Source of the DNA: an uncultured Moraxella sp.
GTDB taxonomy: Bacteria; Pseudomonadota; Gammaproteobacteria; Pseudomonadales; Moraxellaceae
NCBI RefSeq assembly: GCF_945873075.1
Contig: NZ_CAMCBS010000018.1
Location: 1-44,688 of the forward strand
Reading direction: 5' to 3'
DNA length: 44,688 nt
Shown here: in pieces, positions 41,975 through 44,688 of the stretch
How the letters are laid out: every line of letters starts with the position of its first letter
Position numbering within the stretch: position 1 is the stretch's first letter
The notes under the pieces: model-generated
Told to the model about the DNA's origin: nothing
Databases searched by the model: none
The model's input: only the letters and a program-made list of their open reading frames with translations
Position numbers and translations under genes: made by a program

Positions 41975-43159
41975 ATGAGCTTAGTGAATCCTACTCTAGT
42001 CCTGAACTGCGGTTCATCATCAATCAAATACGCCCTAATCAGCGAAGACGGCGAAAGCCGTATCGAAGGTTTGGCAGAAGGCTTGGGCAACCCTGAAGCA
42101 CGCATCAAGCACAAAAACCTAGATGGCGAAGCAACCGTAATCGAGATTCCAAACGGCGTCCATGCTGATGCTCTAAAAGTCATCCTAGAAGATCTAATCA
42201 AAGAACACAAGCCTGTGGCAGTGGGTCATCGTGTCGTACATGGCGGTGATAAATTCAAATCAGCGACCGTCATCACTGATGAAGTGCTAGCGACCATCGA
42301 TGAGCTGACCGCACTTGCACCACTACACAACCCTGCAAACGCTGCTGGTATCCGTGCGATCAATAGCATCTATCCTGATTTGCCACAAGTGGCGATCTTT
42401 GATACTGCATTCCACCAAACCATGCCTGCACACGCTTATCGCTATGCTGTGCCAAAAGCACTATACACTGAGCATCAAATCCGTCGCTATGGCTTCCACG
42501 GCTCATCACACGCCTATGTGTCAAACCGTGCTAGCGAACTGACTGACAAAGCAGGCACACACGGCTGGATCATCGCTCACCTAGGCAATGGCTGCTCGGC
42601 AACTGCGGTCTATGACGGCAAAAGCCAAGACACCAGCATGGGCATCACCCCGCTAGAAGGCTTAATGATGGGTACTCGTAGCGGTGATGTCGATCCGGGT
42701 CTGCACATCCATCTAAGCCGCACTCTAGGTATGTCGATCGATGAGATTGATACACTATTGAACAAAAAGAGCGGTCTATTGGGTGTATCAACCGTCTCAA
42801 ATGATATGCGTAACCTAGAAGCCGCCGACAAAGAAGGCAACGAAGATGCCAAGCTTGCGCTACAAATGTTCGCTTATCGCACTGCCAAATACATCCTAGG
42901 CTTGACCGCTGCTTTGCCTGAGCTGACTGGTATCGCATTCACGGGCGGCGTGGGCGAAAATGGCGCTGATATGCGCGCTGCCATCGTTGGTGCGCTCAAG
43001 CACATTGGTGCAAAAGCAGACTTGGCAAAAAATGCTGAGCTATTCCGTGGTGCAGAAGGTAGCTTCCACGCAGCAGATTCAGCGGTTGAACTGTGGGTTA
43101 TCCCAACTGACGAAGAATTCCAAATCGCTAGCGAAAGCCGTGCGGTGCTTGGTCTGTAA
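41975..43159 (+). CDS. ackA: Acetate kinase
   Basis: Interconverts acetate plus ATP with acetyl phosphate, 394 residues. ASKHA-fold motifs: VLNCGSSSIKYAL, GHRVVHGG, FDTAFHQTMP, YGFHGSSH, HLGNGCSATAV and FTGGVGENG. The catalytic Asp is in FDTAFHQ. GGAG lies 5 nt before ATG 41975; an in-frame extension to 41915 is not supported. It forms a unit with pta downstream. Confidence 0.98.
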   Translation: MSLVNPTLVLNCGSSSIKYALISEDGESRIEGLAEGLGNPEARIKHKNLDGEATVIEIPNGVHADALKVILEDLIKEHKPVAVGHRVVHGGDKFKSATVITDEVLATIDELTALAPLHNPANAAGIRAINSIYPDLPQVAIFDTAFHQTMPAHAYRYAVPKALYTEHQIRRYGFHGSSHAYVSNRASELTDKAGTHGWIIAHLGNGCSATAVYDGKSQDTSMGITPLEGLMMGTRSGDVDPGLHIHLSRTLGMSIDEIDTLLNKKSGLLGVSTVSNDMRNLEAADKEGNEDAKLALQMFAYRTAKYILGLTAALPELTGIAFTGGVGENGADMRAAIVGALKHIGAKADLAKNAELFRGAEGSFHAADSAVELWVIPTDEEFQIASESRAVLGL

Positions 43160-43163
43160 TAAT

Positions 43164-43193
43164 AAAAACGCACTGTGTTGACGGTGCGTTTTT
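43164..43193 (+). terminator. Intergenic hairpin between ackA and pta
   Basis: A perfect 10-bp stem (43164-43173 with 43184-43193) and a 10-nt loop, ending in TTTTT. It probably attenuates read-through into pta. Confidence 0.75.
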
Positions 43194-43244
43194 GATTGAT
43201 TTTAAATGAATCAGCTAGATAAAGATATTTTTTTAGGAAAAACT

Positions 43245-44624
43245 ATGACGACAATTTTACTTGTGCCTGTCGAAGAATTTGACATCGATGGCTTTGCAAC
43301 CAAAACCGCTGACAATGCGTTTTTGCCATTTGCATCATTTGGTCAAGCGGCATTTGAAACAGCTTTGGCAAAGAGCAATCTAGATGATTTGCTTGAGCTA
43401 ATCTATGCCAAAGCAAACGAAAACAGCGACGCCATCAAGGTCGTGGCAGGTATCAATCCAAAGCATCCGTATGCCAACCAAGTCAACCGTGATTTGGCAC
43501 TAGCGCTAGATGCTGATGTGGTATTGGTGGGTGATAACACAGCACTACTTAGCATCGGCAAAGCAGTGTATGGCGAGCGTGTGGTTGGTGAAGTCGCGAC
43601 CACGGGCGATGCCAAAGCATTTATCAAAGCAAGCACTCGTAAGCCAAATCTATCACCATCGGCATTCCGTGTTGAGCTGGTCAAAAAAGCCCAAGCCGCC
43701 AAAAAACGCATCGTCCTACCAGAAGGTGCTGAGCCACGCACTGTCGAAGCGGCGGTGATTTGCCAAACTCGTGGCATCGCTGACTGTATCTTGCTAGCGA
43801 CCAAAGATGAAGTACAAAAAGTCGCTGATGAAAAAGGCCTAACCCTACCAAGCGATCTACAAATCATCGATCCTGCCACTTTGCAAGAGCAATATGTCGC
43901 ACCGATGGTTGAGCGTCGTAAGGGTAAGCTTGATGAAGCAGGGGCAAAAGAGCAACTACAAGACACCGTCGTACTAGGCACGATGATGCTACAAATGGGC
44001 GATGTCGATGGCTTGGTATCAGGTGCGATTCACACCACAGCGAACACCATCCGCCCTGCGTTTCAGCTGATCAAAACTGCACCACAGTACAGCCTAGTAT
44101 CTAGCTGTTTCTTTATGCTATTGCCTGAATCTGTGGCAGTCTATGCTGACTGTGCGGTGAACCCAAATCCAAATGCCGAAGAGCTGGCAGAGATCGCTAT
44201 CCAAACCGCTGATTCGGCAAAAGCCTTTGGTATCGAGCCAAAAGTAGCGATGATCAGCTACTCAACTGGCACATCAGGCGCAGGCGCGGATGTGGATTTG
44301 GTGGCGAATGCAACCGAAATCGTCCGCCAAAGAAAGCCAGAATTGGCAGTCGATGGCCCGCTACAATACGATGCAGCAGTGGTTGAGAGCGTGGCAAAAT
44401 CAAAAGCGCCAAACTCACCTGTAGCAGGTCAGGCGAATGTCTTTATTTTCCCAAGTCTATCGGTCGGTAATGCGCTGTATAAAGCGGTACAAAGAAACGC
44501 CAATGTCATCGCTGTCGGCCCAATGCTACAAGGTCTAAACAAGCCTGTCAATGACCTATCTCGTGGCTGCTTGGTGGATGACATCGTCTATACCATCGCC
44601 TTGACTGCAATTCAAGCGGTTTGA
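43245..44624 (+). CDS. pta: Phosphate acetyltransferase (short form)
   Basis: Interconverts acetyl-CoA plus phosphate with acetyl phosphate, 459 residues. The C-terminal catalytic PTA_PTB domain (about 133-457) is complete, with [38 protein letters not shown] and DGPLQYDAA. The N-terminal 130 residues keep only a remnant of the P-loop-like domain of the roughly 700-residue enterobacterial enzyme, and the DRTGG domain is absent. ATG 43245 has AGGA 6 nt upstream; 43206 lacks a ribosome site. Confidence 0.95.
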   Translation: MTTILLVPVEEFDIDGFATKTADNAFLPFASFGQAAFETALAKSNLDDLLELIYAKANENSDAIKVVAGINPKHPYANQVNRDLALALDADVVLVGDNTALLSIGKAVYGERVVGEVATTGDAKAFIKASTRKPNLSPSAFRVELVKKAQAAKKRIVLPEGAEPRTVEAAVICQTRGIADCILLATKDEVQKVADEKGLTLPSDLQIIDPATLQEQYVAPMVERRKGKLDEAGAKEQLQDTVVLGTMMLQMGDVDGLVSGAIHTTANTIRPAFQLIKTAPQYSLVSSCFFMLLPESVAVYADCAVNPNPNAEELAEIAIQTADSAKAFGIEPKVAMISYSTGTSGAGADVDLVANATEIVRQRKPELAVDGPLQYDAAVVESVAKSKAPNSPVAGQANVFIFPSLSVGNALYKAVQRNANVIAVGPMLQGLNKPVNDLSRGCLVDDIVYTIALTAIQAV

Positions 44625-44659
44625 TGATTGGCTGACTGATACCAAGTCATCCTGCAAAT

Positions 44660-44688
44660 ACCGTCTGCCTATGGGTGGGCGGTTTTTT
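44660..44688 (+). terminator. Rho-independent terminator after pta
   Basis: A 10-bp stem with G-T pairs (44660-44669 with 44674-44683) and a 4-nt loop, followed by T at the window edge. Confidence 0.8.

Noticed and set aside
41896-42096. A 66-codon frame overlapping the 5' end of ackA
   Set aside because: It lies mostly within ackA in another frame; the GGAG site belongs to the ackA start at 41975.
1-44688. CRISPR arrays, insertion sequences, prophage genes, integrases
   Set aside because: No regularly spaced repeats, no transposase or integrase frames and no long direct repeats were seen.

Overview
The window is chromosomal DNA from a gammaproteobacterium of the family Moraxellaceae, most likely Moraxella or a close relative. 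The evidence is the protein sequences, the gene blocks pilMNOPQ-aroK-aroB-SPOR protein and trpA-accD-folC-SPOR protein, and AT-leaning spacers with extended -10 promoters. This placement is inferred from family resemblance only. Nearly every base lies in a gene or a short spacer. I found no prophage, insertion sequence, rRNA or CRISPR array.

Layout. 1-5.2 kb: a partial M61 peptidase (minus), a SlyD-like isomerase, a PlsC-type acyltransferase and a lytic transglycosylase (minus). 5.4-7.5 kb: miaB and a GNAT acetyltransferase. 7.5-16.3 kb: a type IV pilus assembly operon, followed by aroK, aroB, a SPOR-like membrane protein, a beta-carbonic anhydrase and glyoxalase I. 16.3-21 kb: tRNA-Arg(CCG) (minus), a c-type cytochrome, a YadGH-type ABC exporter, queF and an AT-rich hypothetical membrane protein. 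21-31.9 kb: proS (minus), a DUF4230 protein, trpF, an SDR dehydrogenase, trpB, trpA, a type II toxin-antitoxin pair, accD, folC and a LysM+SPOR protein. 32-37.9 kb: a DUF2726 protein, a crotonase, ftsH and rlmE (minus), yhbY, a DOMON-like protein and a DUF4442 protein (minus). 38-44.7 kb: uvrC, lysA and lptM (minus), ackA and pta.

How the genes work together. The pil genes encode the inner-membrane alignment complex and outer-membrane secretin of the type IV pilus machine. The trp genes make tryptophan, and accD and folC supply malonyl-CoA and folates. slt, the two SPOR-like proteins and lysA relate to peptidoglycan. ackA-pta is the acetate/acetyl-CoA node. ftsH-rlmE and yhbY form a divergent quality-control and ribosome-assembly locus.

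Most unusual points: PilM and PilN are one continuous polypeptide, and the PilM half carries a long acidic insert and altered nucleotide-site motifs. PilQ is short and lacks the usual N-terminal AMIN region. Pta lacks most of its usual N-terminal half. A toxin-antitoxin pair sits between trpA and accD. A G7 tract precedes the promoter of the AT-rich hypothetical gene. Several genes share an extended -10 promoter, two of them nearly identical over about 30 bases.
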